Part shown: positions 62,876 through 62,883 of the stretch, in pieces
Position numbering within the stretch: the stretch's first letter is position 1
Layout: each line of letters begins with the position of its first letter
DNA from: an uncultured Nitrospira sp.
GTDB taxonomy: Bacteria; Nitrospirota; Nitrospiria; Nitrospirales; Nitrospiraceae
DNA length: 62,883 nt
Assembly (NCBI GenBank): GCA_946479785.1
Contig: CAMLHQ010000005.1
Location: forward strand, 1-62,883
Direction: 5' to 3'
Notes under the pieces: generated by a model
Told to the model about the DNA's origin: nothing
What the model saw: the letters and a program-made list of their open reading frames with translations, nothing else
Database searches by the model: none
Position numbers and translations under genes: made by a program

Positions 62876-62883
62876 GATCAGCC

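Noticed and set aside
1..62883. CRISPR arrays, insertion sequences, prophage, tRNA or rRNA genes
   Set aside because: No spaced direct repeats, transposase motifs, integrase, or cloverleaf/rRNA-like sequences were recognised when reading both strands.

Overview
The window is GC-rich, gene-dense bacterial DNA that most resembles the genus Nitrospira (phylum Nitrospirota). The evidence is protein content: ferredoxin-oxidoreductase-type subunits as used in the reductive TCA cycle, many NtrC-type regulators, a PEP-CTERM surface protein, a TtuA-type tRNA thiolase and a very large glycosyltransferase locus. The assignment is an inference from gene content; no rRNA or tRNA gene was seen.

Left arm (1-18801). 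Housekeeping and regulation: gltB/gltD glutamate synthase (minus strand, gltD cut by the window edge), a polyprenyl diphosphate synthase, a DUF1015 protein, an NtrC-type response regulator, an AmgK/MurU-like peptidoglycan-recycling pair with a VanZ-like protein, a GH57 glycosidase with a GalT-like uridylyltransferase, and a PAS histidine kinase translationally coupled to a second NtrC-type regulator.

Central arm (18802-34597). This is the most unusual part. Directly downstream of the kinase/regulator pair lie three inverted repeats of the form GCAA-N3-TTGC and a -24/-12 (sigma-54) promoter candidate. They head one long same-strand run of about twenty genes. Its soluble half holds two CO_dh/epsilon-like proteins, a gamma-alpha fusion resembling 2-oxoacid:ferredoxin oxidoreductases but with no TPP-binding beta subunit nearby, paired small TPR-like and small beta-domain proteins, a Lys-rich microprotein and a periplasmic cupredoxin-like protein. 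Its membrane half holds an acetate-uptake-type transporter and a hydrogenase-4/complex-I-like module (HyfB, C, E, F, a second F, G, I). HyfG lacks the cysteines that bind Ni-Fe, so this is an Ehr-type (energy-converting-hydrogenase-related) complex and not a hydrogenase. I infer a regulated, membrane-bound, ion-pumping or ion-driven system linked to 2-oxoacid, acetate or ferredoxin chemistry. This is the best candidate for an undescribed system here.

Middle-right arm (34598-42474). A TtuB-like sulfur carrier and TtuA sulfurtransferase (tRNA m5U54 thiolation) are separated by a PEP-CTERM gene with a perfect 15-bp-stem terminator. A PagL-like lipid A deacylase, a DnaJ-class chaperone with a half-size zinc region, a MarC protein, a Spy-like and a PepSY periplasmic protein, and ilvD follow.

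Right arm (42477-62875, all minus strand). A surface-polysaccharide locus: methyltransferase, YD-repeat protein, trypsin-like protease, DegT aminotransferase, UDP-galactopyranose-mutase-like flavoprotein, WecA/MraY-type initiating transferase, at least eight glycosyltransferases, two FkbM-like methyltransferases and an AsnB-type amidotransferase. Most genes touch or overlap and probably form one or a few transcripts. They would start a glycan on a lipid carrier and extend and decorate it.
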